Shown in pieces: positions 7,594 through 17,796 of a DNA stretch of 64,000 nt; the first letter of the stretch is position 1; each line of letters begins with the position of its first letter. The DNA is from Tissierellia bacterium. GTDB taxonomy: Bacteria > Bacillota > Clostridia > Tissierellales > Tepidimicrobiaceae. The DNA lies in NCBI GenBank assembly GCA_012735215.1, contig JAAYHX010000023.1:62001-126000 (forward strand), given 5' to 3'. The notes under the pieces were generated by a model that worked only from the letters and a program-made list of their open reading frames with translations, was not told the DNA's origin and made no database searches. The position numbers and the translations under genes were made by a program.

Positions 7594-8868
7594 ATGTTTA
7601 TAGATATAGCAAAAATAAGCTTAAAAGCAGGCAAAGGCGGAGACGGAGCAGTAGCCTTTAGAAGAGAAAAATACGAACCATCAGGTGGGCCCTTTGGCGG
7701 CGATGGCGGCGATGGTGGAAACATAATCATTCAAGGGGACGAAAGCATAAGAACCTTAATGGACTTTAGATACAAACGCCATTACAAGGCTGAAAACGGA
7801 GAAAATGGCAAGACCAAAAAACAATACGGCAAAAAAGGCCAGGATCTAATACTAAAAGTTCCCGTTGGTACCCTAGTTAAAGATGCAGAAACTGGCAAAG
7901 TAATCGTTGACATAAAAGAACACAATCAGCAATTCATTGTAGCCCGTGGTGGTAGAGGAGGAAGAGGCAATGCTAAATTTGCAACCCCTACTAGACAGGC
8001 ACCTAGATTTGCTGAACCAGGCAGAAAGGGAGAAGAAAGAACCATCATCCTAGAGCTTAAACTTCTTGCAGATGTTGGTCTAGTTGGATTCCCCAATGTA
8101 GGCAAATCCACTATACTTTCTATTCTCACAGATGCAAGGCCCAAAATAGCCAACTACCATTTCACTACCCTAAATCCAAACCTAGGTGTAGTAAGAGTAG
8201 AGGAAGGAAAAAGCTTTGTATTGGCAGATATTCCAGGCTTGATTGAAGGTGCCCACAAGGGGGCAGGTCTTGGATTGGATTTCCTAAGACATATTGAAAG
8301 GACTAGACTACTAGTACATGTATTGGATGCTTCAGGAATGGAAGGAAGAGACCCAGTAGAGGACTTCTATAAGATCAACGATGAACTATTCCAGTACAAT
8401 GAAAAGCTAAAGGAAAAACCTCAGATAATAGTATGTAACAAAATGGACTTGCCTGGTGCTGAGGAATGGATTGAAAAAATCAAAGAAAAATTTGAACCTG
8501 AAGGCTATAAAATATATCCTATATCTGCTGCTACTAAAGAAGGTATACAACAGCTAAAATATGCCATATGGAATGCATTAAGTGAAATAGAAACAGAATA
8601 TGAAACTTTCGATGAAGTATTAGACATAACAGCAGAGCCAGAAAAGGAAGACTCTATCATAGTGAAAAAAGAAGATGGCAAGTATATTGTGGAAGGCAGC
8701 TTCATAGAAAGACTACTATATTCAATAAACTTTAATGACTTAGATTCAGTCAGATACTTCCAAAATGTTATGAGGAATAAGGGAGTTGTAGATAAGCTGA
8801 TAGAGCTAGGAATACAGGAAAATGATACTGTATTCATATGTGGTTATGAATTTGAATTTTTCAATTAA
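7594..8868 (+). CDS. obg: GTPase Obg (ribosome assembly)
   Basis: 424 aa. ATG 7594 is chosen over GTG 7585 and ATG 7588 because TAAGGTG sits 6-7 bases before it and MFIDIAKISLKAGKGG is the family start. The glycine-rich Obg fold covers about residues 1-157 (GGDGAVAFRREKY, GGDGGDGGN). The G domain has GFPNVGKST at about 165, DIPGL at about 211 and NKMD at about 281. A C-terminal OCT domain runs from about 345. Obg binds the 50S subunit and, in Bacillus, links GTP level to sporulation and stress signalling. Confidence 0.97.
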   Translation: MFIDIAKISLKAGKGGDGAVAFRREKYEPSGGPFGGDGGDGGNIIIQGDESIRTLMDFRYKRHYKAENGENGKTKKQYGKKGQDLILKVPVGTLVKDAETGKVIVDIKEHNQQFIVARGGRGGRGNAKFATPTRQAPRFAEPGRKGEERTIILELKLLADVGLVGFPNVGKSTILSILTDARPKIANYHFTTLNPNLGVVRVEEGKSFVLADIPGLIEGAHKGAGLGLDFLRHIERTRLLVHVLDASGMEGRDPVEDFYKINDELFQYNEKLKEKPQIIVCNKMDLPGAEEWIEKIKEKFEPEGYKIYPISAATKEGIQQLKYAIWNALSEIETEYETFDEVLDITAEPEKEDSIIVKKEDGKYIVEGSFIERLLYSINFNDLDSVRYFQNVMRNKGVVDKLIELGIQENDTVFICGYEFEFFN

Positions 8869-8901
8869 CAGGCAACTAAACGTGAAAAAGGAGTGTAAAA
8901 G

Positions 8902-9192
8902 TTGTTAACAGGAAAACAGAGAAGCTATTTAAAGAGCTTAGCAAATACCATGGATCCCATATTTCAAGTAGGTAAATATGGAATAACAGATAATTTCATC
9001 AAGCAGGTTGATGATGCCTTAGAAAAAAGAGAACTATTAAAGATCAAGGTTCTCAACAACAGCCTATTGGATGCTAAGGAAGTTGCTAGTGAACTTGCTG
9101 AAAAGGTAAATGCAGAATTTGTGCAAAGTATAGGCAACAAGTTTGTCTTATACAGAGAATCTAAAAAGAACAAGAAGATAATACTACCCTAA
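8902..9192 (+). CDS. yhbY: CRM-domain RNA-binding protein YhbY
   Basis: 96 aa with a TTG start at 8902 behind AAAAAGGAGTG. It begins LTGKQRSYLKSLAN and carries the CRM-domain pattern with VGKYGITDNF and a GN near the end. YhbY-type proteins associate with pre-50S particles. It sits between obg and nadD, its common place in Firmicutes. Confidence 0.92.
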   Translation: MLTGKQRSYLKSLANTMDPIFQVGKYGITDNFIKQVDDALEKRELLKIKVLNNSLLDAKEVASELAEKVNAEFVQSIGNKFVLYRESKKNKKIILP

Positions 9193-9197
9193 CAAGA

Positions 9198-9222
9198 AGA
9201 CTTCAGAAACCCTCTGAAGTCT
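9198..9222 (+). terminator. Hairpin after yhbY, terminator-like but without T run
   Basis: AGACTTCAG and CTGAAGTCT form a perfect 9-bp stem around AAACCCT. Only a weak T content follows, so it may attenuate or protect the 3' end rather than terminate fully. Confidence 0.5.
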
Positions 9223-9247
9223 ACTTGCTAATTAAGGAGGTGACATT

Positions 9248-9859
9248 TTGAGTAAAAACAGAATTGGAATAATCGGAGGAACCTTTGACCCTATCCACAA
9301 TGGTCATCTGCTAATAGCAGAAAACTCCAGAAAGACTTTCAACTTGGACAAAGTTATCTTTATGCCGGCAGGTATTCCTCCCCATAAAAGGGATAAGGAT
9401 ATTTCTTCAAATTTACATAGATACAATATGACCTTGCTTGCCATAAACAGTAACCAGTATTTTCTAATATCAGACCTTGAGTTAAAAAAAGAAGGTATTA
9501 GCTTTACAATAGACACCATTAAATACCTAAAATCCATCTATGAGGATACAGACATATACTTCATATTAGGCTCCGATTCGCTTTTTCAGATTGATAAGTG
9601 GAAGGACTACGAGGAACTTTTGACCCTCTGCCATTTTGTTGTAGCCAAAAGGCCTAGCTATAACAACCAAGAGCTAGAAAATAAAGTAGACAAGCTAAAT
9701 AGCTTATATAATAGTTCTATACATATAGTTGAAGGTCCAGTATTAGAGGTATCTTCATCAGATATAAGGGAAAGAGTAAGAAGAGGGGACTCTATTAGTT
9801 ACCTAGTACCTAGGTCTGTAGAAGAGTACATATATAAACATGGACTTTATAGGGATTAG
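9248..9859 (+). CDS. nadD: Nicotinate-nucleotide adenylyltransferase
   Basis: 203 aa, starting at TTG 9248 behind a strong AAGGAGGTGACAT site. It makes nicotinate adenine dinucleotide from nicotinate mononucleotide and ATP in NAD synthesis. GGTFDPIHNGHL is the nucleotidyltransferase HxGH block, and VSSSDIRERVRRG near residue 168 matches the second ISSTxxR-type motif. The next gene, yqeK, starts 11 bases after the stop; nadD-yqeK-rsfS is a standard Firmicutes cluster. Confidence 0.96.
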   Translation: MSKNRIGIIGGTFDPIHNGHLLIAENSRKTFNLDKVIFMPAGIPPHKRDKDISSNLHRYNMTLLAINSNQYFLISDLELKKEGISFTIDTIKYLKSIYEDTDIYFILGSDSLFQIDKWKDYEELLTLCHFVVAKRPSYNNQELENKVDKLNSLYNSSIHIVEGPVLEVSSSDIRERVRRGDSISYLVPRSVEEYIYKHGLYRD

Positions 9860-9870
9860 GAGGTCAATAC

Positions 9871-10443
9871 ATGATTAAGGATTGGTTCTATGATAAGCTA
9901 AAATCCGACATTGGAGAAGGTAGATATAATCATTCCCTAAGGGTAATGGAAACCAGCAAGGACTTAGCCCTTAGGTATGGTTGTTCAGTAGAAAAGGCTG
10001 AACTAGCGGGACTATTACACGATTGTGGCAAGTTTCAAGGGGATATAAATTTATTGAAAGTGGCTGCTGATTTTGATATAATCTTAGATAGCGTAATGGA
10101 AAAGAATGTTCAGCTAGTGCACAGCCTTATAGGGGCAGTGCTAGCAGAAAGAGAATATGGTATTGAAGACAAAGAAGTTATAGATGCCATTCGCTATCAC
10201 ACTACTGGAAGAGAGCATATGAGTCTGCTAGATAAGATTATATATATAGCAGATCTTATAGAGCCAGGTAGAGATTTTCCCGGAGTGGAAGAACTAAGAA
10301 AGTTAGCCTATGAGGATATAGACAGCTGTATGTTAGAGGCCTTAGATCATACCATTGAGTATGTTATCCAAAGGAAGATGTTAATACATCTGGACAGTGT
10401 GAAGGCAAGAAATCAGCTGTTAATCCAGAAAAATATAGAGTGA
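9871..10443 (+). CDS. yqeK: HD-domain phosphohydrolase YqeK (Ap4A hydrolase family)
   Basis: 190 aa. The HD motif is in LLHDCGKF, with upstream HSLRV and downstream HTTGRE and LIEPGR, all typical of YqeK. Characterised YqeK proteins are symmetrical diadenosine tetraphosphate hydrolases that use iron. Located between nadD and rsfS with a GGAGGTC site before the ATG. Confidence 0.93.
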   Translation: MIKDWFYDKLKSDIGEGRYNHSLRVMETSKDLALRYGCSVEKAELAGLLHDCGKFQGDINLLKVAADFDIILDSVMEKNVQLVHSLIGAVLAEREYGIEDKEVIDAIRYHTTGREHMSLLDKIIYIADLIEPGRDFPGVEELRKLAYEDIDSCMLEALDHTIEYVIQRKMLIHLDSVKARNQLLIQKNIE

Positions 10444-10502
10444 TAATAGAAGAAGCAATAGTATATAATAAGGATAATAATCAATAGCCAGGAGGTATTT
10501 GG

Positions 10503-10859
10503 GTGAAAAAAGAAATTGATGAAAAACTACTGCTCATAGTTAATGCATGCAATGATAAGAAAGGCTTTGATATAAAGGTGCTGGATCTAAGAGAGTTAAC
10601 TACTATTACAGACTACTTTGTAATAGTAAGTGGCAACTCTACAACTCAGGTTACTGCCATAGCAGATGAGATTGAGAAAAAGATGGAAGAAGCAGGCCAT
10701 CCTACTATTGGCAGGGAAGGATATAGAGAAGCCAAGTGGATCCTTTTGGACTATGGAAGTATAGTTGTGCATGTATTCCATAAGGATGACAGAGAATTTT
10801 ATAGCCTAGAGAAAGTATGGGCGGATAGCCGAGAACTGACCTTAGAGAATATGCAATAA
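10503..10859 (+). CDS. rsfS: Ribosomal silencing factor RsfS
   Basis: 118 aa, GTG start at 10503 after CAGGAGGTATTTGG. The conserved ITDYFVIVSGNSTTQV block and WILLDYGSIVVHVFH are RsfS (DUF143/Iojap). RsfS binds L14 on the 50S subunit and blocks joining to 30S under nutrient limitation. Confidence 0.96.
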   Translation: MKKEIDEKLLLIVNACNDKKGFDIKVLDLRELTTITDYFVIVSGNSTTQVTAIADEIEKKMEEAGHPTIGREGYREAKWILLDYGSIVVHVFHKDDREFYSLEKVWADSRELTLENMQ

Positions 10860-10882
10860 CCCTATTGAATAGGGTTATTTTT
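10855..10882 (+). terminator. Intrinsic terminator after rsfS
   Basis: AATAACCCTATT and AATAGGGTTATT form a perfect stem around G and run into a T tract. The left arm begins inside the rsfS stop codon. Confidence 0.85.
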
Positions 10883-10920
10883 GCCTATTAAATCAAAAAT
10901 TATATAAAGGAGGTAATTAC

Positions 10921-11301
10921 ATGACTGTTAATTTTATTTCAACAGAAAAAGCAGCTCCTGCCATAGGACCTTATTCCCAAGGAACCATAGCTAATAATGT
11001 TATATTTACATCTGGCCAGTTGCCAATAGTACCTGAGACTGGAGAATTAATAAAGGGTGATATCAAGAAGGCAACTAAGCAGTCCTTGGATAATGTATTA
11101 GCAATAATTGAAGCAGCTGGAGGAAAATTAACTGATATTGTTAAAGTAAACATCTACATAAAGGATCTAGAAGACTTTGCAGCCTTAAATGAAGTATATG
11201 AAGAGTTCTTCAAAGGACACAAGCCTGCCAGGTCTTGCGTTGAAGTGTCAAGACTTCCAAAGGACGGAGATGTAGAAATAGAAGCAATAGCCATAATATA
11301 A
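10921..11301 (+). CDS. ridA: RidA family enamine/imine deaminase
   Basis: 126 aa, normal family length, behind AAAGGAGGTAATTAC. Recognisable by [23 protein letters not shown] at the start and [22 protein letters not shown] at the end; the Arg of RSCVEV is the active-site residue that hydrolyses reactive enamines such as 2-aminoacrylate. Forms trimers in known cases. A single-gene unit between two terminators. Confidence 0.95.
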   Translation: MTVNFISTEKAAPAIGPYSQGTIANNVIFTSGQLPIVPETGELIKGDIKKATKQSLDNVLAIIEAAGGKLTDIVKVNIYIKDLEDFAALNEVYEEFFKGHKPARSCVEVSRLPKDGDVEIEAIAII

Positions 11302-11333
11302 AAAGAATCTTGTCCTTAGGACAAGATTCTTTC
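11302..11333. terminator. Bidirectional terminator between ridA and the D,D-carboxypeptidase gene
   Basis: AAAGAATCTTGTCC and GGACAAGATTCTTT form a perfect 14-bp stem around TTA, with A and T runs on both sides. The flanking genes converge, so it can serve both. Confidence 0.9.
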
Positions 11334-11343
11334 ATTCAGATCC

Positions 11344-12603
11344 CTAAAATAAGCTGGTAGCTCTCCTTCTATATTTTCTTATTCTTTTCTGCTTTGCATC
11401 AGATAAGGCTTTTAAACCAACTATGAACAAGGCAAGAATAATATACCACTTATCTATTAGAAAGCGTAAAATCGCACCTGCAATATCCCTTTCAATATCC
11501 ATGGTAGATACTATATCAGCACTGCCTATAAGCTTATCCTCCAAATAGTACTCAACCTTTCCTATGGCTTGTCCTTCTTTTACAGGAGCCTTAAGATTAT
11601 CATCAACAATTACTTTCTGAGTAATAGAGTCTACAGACTCTTCAGAGACAGTACAGATAATACTGTCCTTAATTATTCCGGCCACCACAGGAACTTTTCC
11701 ATTCCTTATTTGGAAATTTTGGATAAACTCATTTTCATTAGCAATTACTACATTTTTGAAGCTTCCAAAGCCATAGTTGAACAATTTATGTATATCTGCA
11801 AATACTTCATTGCCATAAGACTTCATTACTACTGCTAGCAATCTCCTATTGCCTTTCTCAGCTGAAGCAACCAAGCAATTGCCTGCTTCGGTAGTATATC
11901 CAGTTTTTACCCCGGTCACACCTTCATATTTTATAGGAACTATCTTTCCATCAACATTGATGCTTTCACTACTATACAGCAACTTATTAGCAGATTTTAA
12001 GTATCTGCTTTCATCCTTTTTATTAGTAGCAGGAATTGTATATGTATAATTAGATACTATATTCCTGAAAGTTTCATTCTCCATGGCATATCTAGCCATC
12101 AAACTCAAATCATAAGCAGTAGTAAGGTGATTTTCATCAGTTAATCCATGGGGATTTACAAAATTTGTATCCTTTGCACCCAATTCCCTTGCCTTTTCAT
12201 TCATCATCTTACCAAACTCCTCAGCACTACCAGCAATATGCTTAGCTATGGCCAAGGCTGAGTCATTAGCCGATTCTATTAAAAGAGCATAAAGCAAATC
12301 CTTAAACAAAAGTTGCTCTCCTGGTTCCAATGCTATATGGCTGCCTTTAATTTGGTAAGGGGTTTCATCATCAACAGTAACAAGATCATTAAAATTGCCA
12401 TGCTCAATGGCAAGTATTCCAGTCATTATCTTAGTAGTACTTGCAGGATGTAGTCTTAAGTGAGGATTTTTCTCGTAGAGAACTTGTCCAGTATCCATGT
12501 CAACTAATATAGCGCTTTCTCCTGTAAGATTTAGATCATCTGCAAAAGCTGCTCCAGACATTATTAAGATTAAAAACAGGGCTACAATCATTACTTTTTT
12601 CAA
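11344..12603 (-). CDS. D-alanyl-D-alanine carboxypeptidase (DacF/DacB-like PBP)
   Basis: 419 aa. Signal peptide at residues 1-21, ending AFA before DDL. Active-site motifs of the serine type: S55-TTK58 (ASTTK), SAND near 112, and KTG near 232. A family PBP5 C-terminal domain follows, and a C-terminal membrane segment near 388-402 with basic residues after it acts as anchor. It trims the terminal D-Ala of peptidoglycan stem peptides. DacF is forespore-specific in Bacillus; which paralogue this is cannot be told. It reads against its neighbours, with AGGAGGAACCTTAG before the start. Confidence 0.92.
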   Translation of the reverse strand: MKKVMIVALFLILIMSGAAFADDLNLTGESAILVDMDTGQVLYEKNPHLRLHPASTTKIMTGILAIEHGNFNDLVTVDDETPYQIKGSHIALEPGEQLLFKDLLYALLIESANDSALAIAKHIAGSAEEFGKMMNEKARELGAKDTNFVNPHGLTDENHLTTAYDLSLMARYAMENETFRNIVSNYTYTIPATNKKDESRYLKSANKLLYSSESINVDGKIVPIKYEGVTGVKTGYTTEAGNCLVASAEKGNRRLLAVVMKSYGNEVFADIHKLFNYGFGSFKNVVIANENEFIQNFQIRNGKVPVVAGIIKDSIICTVSEESVDSITQKVIVDDNLKAPVKEGQAIGKVEYYLEDKLIGSADIVSTMDIERDIAGAILRFLIDKWYIILALFIVGLKALSDAKQKRIRKYRRRATSLF

Positions 12604-12757
12604 CTAAGGTTCCTCCTCTCCTAAACATATAAATAGTATATCAAAAAATGTCTAATAGATTAATAGTAAAATATATTTTTTGTAATTTTAAGAGGAAAAT
12701 TTGGAAGACTCTAGAATATATACATAGGTAAAATTTTGGTCTGAAAGGGTGAACCAC

Positions 12758-13369
12758 ATGCACTTTCTCTCCAAAAGAGAACAGATAATAATTATTTTAC
12801 TTATTGTCATGGTTATTGCCATATCCCTGTTTAACTTTATAGGCAAAAAATATCTCCTAGCAGACAGTACTAAAGAGGATCCCCTAGTAGAGGAACTTAT
12901 GGAGGGAATAAAAGAGGATACGGAGGAAGAAAGTGAACCTAAGGAGATAATTGTACATATAAGTGGGCAAGTTAATAATCCAGGTATTGTTAAGCTGGAA
13001 GTGGGAGCTAGAGTCATAGATGCAGTTAATTTGGCTGGAGGATTGAAAAATGAGGCGGATTTGGATAAAATTAATTTAGCTAAAAAACTAGAAGATGAGG
13101 AGAAAATATATATTCCTGCTCTAGGAGAAGAAGGGGATGTTGATTTTTCAGATTCTCAGAGTACAGCTGAGGGTAATGGTAAAGTAAACATAAATACCTG
13201 TACCAAGGATGAATTATTATCTCTCCCTGGAATAGGAGAGGTCTTGGCTGATAGAATAATAGACTACAGGGAGCAGACCCCTTTTAAGAATATTGAGGAT
13301 ATAATGAATGTATCAGGTATAGGAGAAAAGAAGTTTGAAAGCATCAAGGAAATGATCATAGTACATTAA
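12758..13369 (+). CDS. comEA: ComEA-like helix-hairpin-helix protein
   Basis: About 203 aa from ATG 12758 (GTG 12749 is the alternative; GAAAGGG fits the ATG better). One N-terminal membrane segment at about 10-28, an acidic linker, an SLBB domain (IVHISGQVNNPGIVKL) and a C-terminal double HhH region (KVNINTCTKDELLSLPGIGEVLADRIIDYRE). ComEA binds incoming double-stranded DNA outside the membrane during transformation. comEC lies 24 kb away in this window instead of adjacent. The selD gene starts 13 bases after its stop. Confidence 0.9.
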   Translation: MHFLSKREQIIIILLIVMVIAISLFNFIGKKYLLADSTKEDPLVEELMEGIKEDTEEESEPKEIIVHISGQVNNPGIVKLEVGARVIDAVNLAGGLKNEADLDKINLAKKLEDEEKIYIPALGEEGDVDFSDSQSTAEGNGKVNINTCTKDELLSLPGIGEVLADRIIDYREQTPFKNIEDIMNVSGIGEKKFESIKEMIIVH

Positions 13370-13382
13370 AGGAGTGAAATAA

Positions 13383-14414
13383 ATGGATAAAAGGCTTACA
13401 GAGTTGACCAAATCCTCCGGTTGAGCAGCTAAGATCGGTCCCGATATACTGACACAGGTTTTGTGTCAACTACCAAGAAATACTGATGAAAATCTAATAG
13501 TAGGTTTGGATACATCTGATGATGCGGCTGTATATAGAATCAATGATGACATTGCATTGATACAGACCTTAGACTTTTTTACCCCAGTAGTAGATGATCC
13601 TTATATGTTTGGACAGATTGCCGCAGCTAACTCCCTAAGCGATGTATATGCTATGGGAGGAGAACCCAAACTGGCCATGAACATAGTTTGCTTCCCCAAC
13701 TGTTTAAGTCCAGATGTATTAGTCCAGATTCTAAAGGGAGGACATGATAAGGTAACGGAAGCAGGAGCCTTGCTTATAGGAGGTCATACTGTGGAAGATG
13801 ATGAACCTAAATATGGCTTATCTGTAGCAGGCTTTGTACATCCTGATAAGGTATTGACCAATTGCAATGCAAAGGCTGGCGATTTATTGGTTTTAACTAA
13901 GCCCATAGGCGTAGGTGTTGTTAACACTGCAATTAAGGCAGGATTGGCCGATGAAAGTATCTATAACAAGGCCGTCCACACCATGTCTACCTTGAACAAG
14001 TATGCAAAAAAAGCCCTAGACAAGGTAGAAGCAAATAGCGTAACCGATATTACAGGCTTTGGACTATTAGGCCACAGCTTGGAAATGGCAGAAGGCAGTT
14101 CTGTTACCATTGTAATTGACCATAAATCAGTTCCAATTATAGATGGGGCAATAGAATTTGCCCAAATGGGGCTGGTACCTGGAGGAGCATACTCCAACAT
14201 GCACCATATTGGAGATAAGGTTAAGTTTGAGGGTAATATATCTGAAGCCATACAGGATATTTTATTCGATCCCCAGACTTCTGGAGGATTGCTAATATCA
14301 GTTCCTAAGGACAGTGTAGATTTACTACTTGAAGAACTTAAGGATACTCCCAATGAGTTTGCAGTGATTGGAGAGGTTGTAGAAAAGGAAGATGCATTTA
14401 TAATAGTAAAATAA
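13383..14414 (+). CDS. selD: Selenide, water dikinase, selenocysteine-containing
   Basis: 343 aa when TGA 13422-13424 is read as selenocysteine (residue 14). ATG 13383 follows AAAGGAGTGAAATAA, and the frame up to and after the TGA is one continuous SelD sequence: KSSG-Sec-AAKIGPD, where cysteine or Sec is normally found in the active-site loop. Without readthrough the protein would lose its catalytic N-terminus. A SECIS-like hairpin follows. SelD makes selenophosphate from selenide and ATP, the selenium donor for SelA. Later motifs [24 protein letters not shown] and [10 protein letters not shown] agree. First gene of selD-selA-selB. Confidence 0.96.
13422..13468 (+). promoter_or_regulatory. 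Sec codon TGA and bacterial SECIS hairpin in selD
   Basis: TGA is at 13422-13424. TGACACA (13450-13456) and TGTGTCA (13462-13468) make a perfect 7-bp stem with apical loop GGTTT. Bacterial SECIS elements are described as a stem-loop within about 16-37 bases after the UGA with a G in the first two loop positions; here the loop begins 32 bases after the TGA and starts GG. A smaller ATCG/CGAT stem at 13434-13445 could stack beneath or compete. Confidence 0.7.
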
Positions 14415-14430
14415 TAGAGAGAGGGATAAA

Positions 14431-15855
14431 ATGGACAAGAAGAACCTATTTAAGATGATACCAAAAGTGGATGATATACTGGATGATGATAGGATAAATA
14501 AACTTCAAGACCAGATACCTAGAAAACTTCTTGTAGATTCCATAAGAGAAGAGATAGATGCCCTACGCAAGGACATAAGAGATAATACCATGGATGAAGA
14601 GGAAGTTATAAGGAGGAACCAAATCCTAGTTGATTTGATCTTGAAAAGGGCAGAAAAGAAGAATGCCTACAAGCTAAGAAGGGTTGTAAATGGAACTGGA
14701 GTCATTATCCATACCAATTTAGGCAGATCCTTAATAGATAGACAGGTTATGGAACATGTTTTTGATGTGGCTATCAATTACTCCAATCTAGAGTTTGACC
14801 TGGATAAGGGAGAAAGGGGATCAAGATATAGCCATCTAAAGGATATCATAACAGAGATAACTGGAGCAGAGGATGCCATGGTAGTAAACAACAATGCAGC
14901 AGCAGTTATGTTGGTTTTAAGCACCATGGCAAAGGACAGGGAAGTAATAGTCTCTATAGGAGAGCTAATAGAAATAGGAGGATCTTTTAGGATACCTGAA
15001 GTAATGGAGCAAAGCGGTGCCACATTAAAGGCAGTAGGTACTACCAACAAAACCCATTTACATGATTATGAAAGGGCAATAAATGAAAATACTGCAGGAT
15101 TGATGAAGGTACATACCAGCAACTACAGGATACTAGGCTTTACCTCCTCTGTTTCAATAGATGAACTATTTACTCTAAAAGAAAAATACAATCTTCCTTT
15201 AATAGAAGATCTAGGCAGTGGTGTCCTAGTAGACCTATCTAAGTTTGGTTTAGAGTATGAACCTACTGTACAGGATTCAATTAAAAAAGGCGTGGATGTG
15301 GTTACCTTTAGCGGAGATAAGCTATTAGGAGGACCGCAAGCAGGTATCATAGTTGGAAAAAAGGAATACATTGACAAGATGAAGAAAAATCCGCTGACAA
15401 GAGCTTTCAGGGTAGATAAGTTCACCATTGCAGCCCTAGAAGCAACATTAAGCTTATATCTAGACGAACAGGCTGCCATTGAAAGGATCCCTACATTGAA
15501 TATGATTTCAATGAGCCTAGATGAATTAAACTACAAGGCTCAAAGGCTATATGATGGTTTGATTAACAGTATCAAGGATAATAGTTGCAGCTTTAAGATA
15601 GTTGATGACTACTCGGAGGTAGGAGGAGGCAGTCTGCCATTAGAGAGGATACCAACAAAAGCCATAAAGATAAGCCTAGATGGCGTAAGCATTAACCAGT
15701 TTGAAAAAGCCCTTAGAGAATATGACATACCCATTATCAGCAGAATATATAAGGATAACATATTTATTGATTTAAGAACTGTCAGAGAAGATGAATTTCA
15801 GATAATAATCGATGGCATACAATTTGGACTTAATAGATTGAAAGGGTGCATTTAA
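14431..15855 (+). CDS. selA: L-seryl-tRNA(Sec) selenium transferase
   Basis: 474 aa, normal length. It converts seryl-tRNA(Sec) to selenocysteinyl-tRNA(Sec) using selenophosphate and PLP. The PLP lysine is in FSGDKLLGGPQAG at about residue 296. NGTGVIIHTNLGRSL and VEDLGSGVLVDLS-type blocks are also present. It starts 17 bases after selD and its stop overlaps the selB ATG by one base, so the three genes form one operon. Confidence 0.97.
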   Translation: MDKKNLFKMIPKVDDILDDDRINKLQDQIPRKLLVDSIREEIDALRKDIRDNTMDEEEVIRRNQILVDLILKRAEKKNAYKLRRVVNGTGVIIHTNLGRSLIDRQVMEHVFDVAINYSNLEFDLDKGERGSRYSHLKDIITEITGAEDAMVVNNNAAAVMLVLSTMAKDREVIVSIGELIEIGGSFRIPEVMEQSGATLKAVGTTNKTHLHDYERAINENTAGLMKVHTSNYRILGFTSSVSIDELFTLKEKYNLPLIEDLGSGVLVDLSKFGLEYEPTVQDSIKKGVDVVTFSGDKLLGGPQAGIIVGKKEYIDKMKKNPLTRAFRVDKFTIAALEATLSLYLDEQAAIERIPTLNMISMSLDELNYKAQRLYDGLINSIKDNSCSFKIVDDYSEVGGGSLPLERIPTKAIKISLDGVSINQFEKALREYDIPIISRIYKDNIFIDLRTVREDEFQIIIDGIQFGLNRLKGCI

Positions 15856-17768
15856 TGAAACATATTATTGTTGGAACAGCAGGCCATATAGATCATGGAA
15901 AAACAACTCTCATAAGAGCCTTGACAGGGAGAAATACTGATAGGCTAAAAGAAGAACAGAAAAGGGGCATTTCCATAGAATTAGGTTTTACCTATTTTGA
16001 CCTTCCCAGCAACAAGAGGGTGGGCATAGTGGATGTGCCAGGCCACGAGAAGTTCATAAAGAACATGCTGGCAGGTGTTGTTGGAATTGATATAGTGCTT
16101 TTAGTTGTTGCAGCAGATGAAGGGGTTATGCCTCAAACTGTTGAACACTTGCACATAATGGACTTAATGGGCATAAAGAAAGGATTTATAGTTCTGACCA
16201 AAACAGACTTAGTAGATGAGGAATGGATTGAGTTAGTAAAGGAAGATGTAAAGAAAGAGGTTAAGGGTACCTTCCTTGAAAATTCCCCAATAGTTCCTGT
16301 ATCCTCAACTAAGCAAAGGGGCATCCAAGATGTAATAAATTTGATTGATGAACTATCCACCAAGATAGAGGACATAGATGTAGATGATACCCCAAGGCTG
16401 CCTGTGGATAGGGTATTTTCCATACAAGGCTTTGGAACTATAGTTACAGGAACCCTTTTATCTGGAGCCTTCAAGGTGGGAGACGAGGTACAGATTTTCC
16501 CAGGAGATACCCTAGGCAGGATCAGGTCCCTACAGGTTCATGGAGAAGATACCCAGGTTGCTTATGCAGGCCAGAGGGTTGCCATCAATATTGCTGGTGT
16601 CAAGAAGGAAGAGATTGAGAGGGGAGATGTGATAGCCCCAAAAGGCTCCATGAAGGAGACTTCCATGATAGATGTTAAAGTAAAAATGCTCAACAACATA
16701 GAACACGTAATTGAGAACAGAGCAAGGCTTAGACTCTATATTGGAACAAAGGAAGTCCTATGCAGGATAGTCATATTGGACAAGGAAGAACTAAATCCAG
16801 GAGATGAAGCCTTTGCCCAATTGAGACTGGAAGAAAAAATAGTAGCAAAAAGGGATGATAAATTTATTCTAAGGTTCTACTCACCCATGTACACCATTGG
16901 TGGGGGTAAGATATTAGAACCTAATCCAAATAAGAAGAAGAGATTCGACCCTAAAGCTATAGCTGAACTGGAGATTAAGGAAAAAGGTGCTTCTGAGGAT
17001 ATTATAGAAAGGATTATATTGGATGAAAGCAAGAAATTTCCATCCATTAAGGAGATTTCCACATCTACAGCCATGTTGGAGGATAAGGTAAAGAAGGATG
17101 TAGAAAAATTAGTTAGCCAGGAGAAGGTTGTTCTATTCAATTTAACTAAGGACTTCCATGTAATCCATAGGGACTATTTTGATAAGGTAACTGATGAGAT
17201 AGTAAAATATCTAGATTCCTATCACAAGAAATATCCTCTAAGGATTGGAGTACTAAAGGAGGAAGTAAGAAGCAGGTTTTTAAGCAGTGCCAAGCCTTTA
17301 GTAGGTGAAAAGTTCCTGGATCTATTAAGGGAAAAGGGATTAATAGAACAGCATAGGGATAAAATCTCTCTTAAGGACTTTAAGGTTGAATTCAATGACC
17401 TACAGTATAAGATAAAGGAAAGCATAATTAGCATTTTTAAAGCCAATGGCTTTATACCACCTAAGAGGGAAGAAATAATAGAAGCTTCAGCTGCCGATTA
17501 TAATGAAGGGGAAGAAGTATTTAACTCCCTATTAGATAAGGGGGAAATAGTAAAACTAAACGAAGAAGTCTATATGCACAGGGATGATTATGAAAAGGCA
17601 GTGCACTTGCTTAAGGATCATATAAATAAAAATGGACATATAACTGTAGCTGAATACAGAGATCTTCTAAATACCAATAGAAAGGTTGCCCTAGCACTGT
17701 TAGAGTATTTTGATATGATAAAGCTTACTAGAAGGGAAGGAAATCAAAGAAAGCTTATGAATGCCTAA
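15855..17768 (+). CDS. selB: Selenocysteine-specific elongation factor SelB
   Basis: 637 aa from ATG 15855, which overlaps the selA stop (TAATG); GTG 15846 is a less likely start. EF-Tu-like GTPase: [25 protein letters not shown]. Domains 2-3 follow, and the C-terminal half has the winged-helix repeats that bind the SECIS hairpin in mRNA. SelB brings Sec-tRNA to the ribosome at UGA. Its cognate tRNA gene is at 33125. Confidence 0.97.
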   Translation: MKHIIVGTAGHIDHGKTTLIRALTGRNTDRLKEEQKRGISIELGFTYFDLPSNKRVGIVDVPGHEKFIKNMLAGVVGIDIVLLVVAADEGVMPQTVEHLHIMDLMGIKKGFIVLTKTDLVDEEWIELVKEDVKKEVKGTFLENSPIVPVSSTKQRGIQDVINLIDELSTKIEDIDVDDTPRLPVDRVFSIQGFGTIVTGTLLSGAFKVGDEVQIFPGDTLGRIRSLQVHGEDTQVAYAGQRVAINIAGVKKEEIERGDVIAPKGSMKETSMIDVKVKMLNNIEHVIENRARLRLYIGTKEVLCRIVILDKEELNPGDEAFAQLRLEEKIVAKRDDKFILRFYSPMYTIGGGKILEPNPNKKKRFDPKAIAELEIKEKGASEDIIERIILDESKKFPSIKEISTSTAMLEDKVKKDVEKLVSQEKVVLFNLTKDFHVIHRDYFDKVTDEIVKYLDSYHKKYPLRIGVLKEEVRSRFLSSAKPLVGEKFLDLLREKGLIEQHRDKISLKDFKVEFNDLQYKIKESIISIFKANGFIPPKREEIIEASAADYNEGEEVFNSLLDKGEIVKLNEEVYMHRDDYEKAVHLLKDHINKNGHITVAEYRDLLNTNRKVALALLEYFDMIKLTRREGNQRKLMNA

Positions 17769-17796
17769 ATCTGCTTTAGGTTTTGGAGTGATACTA

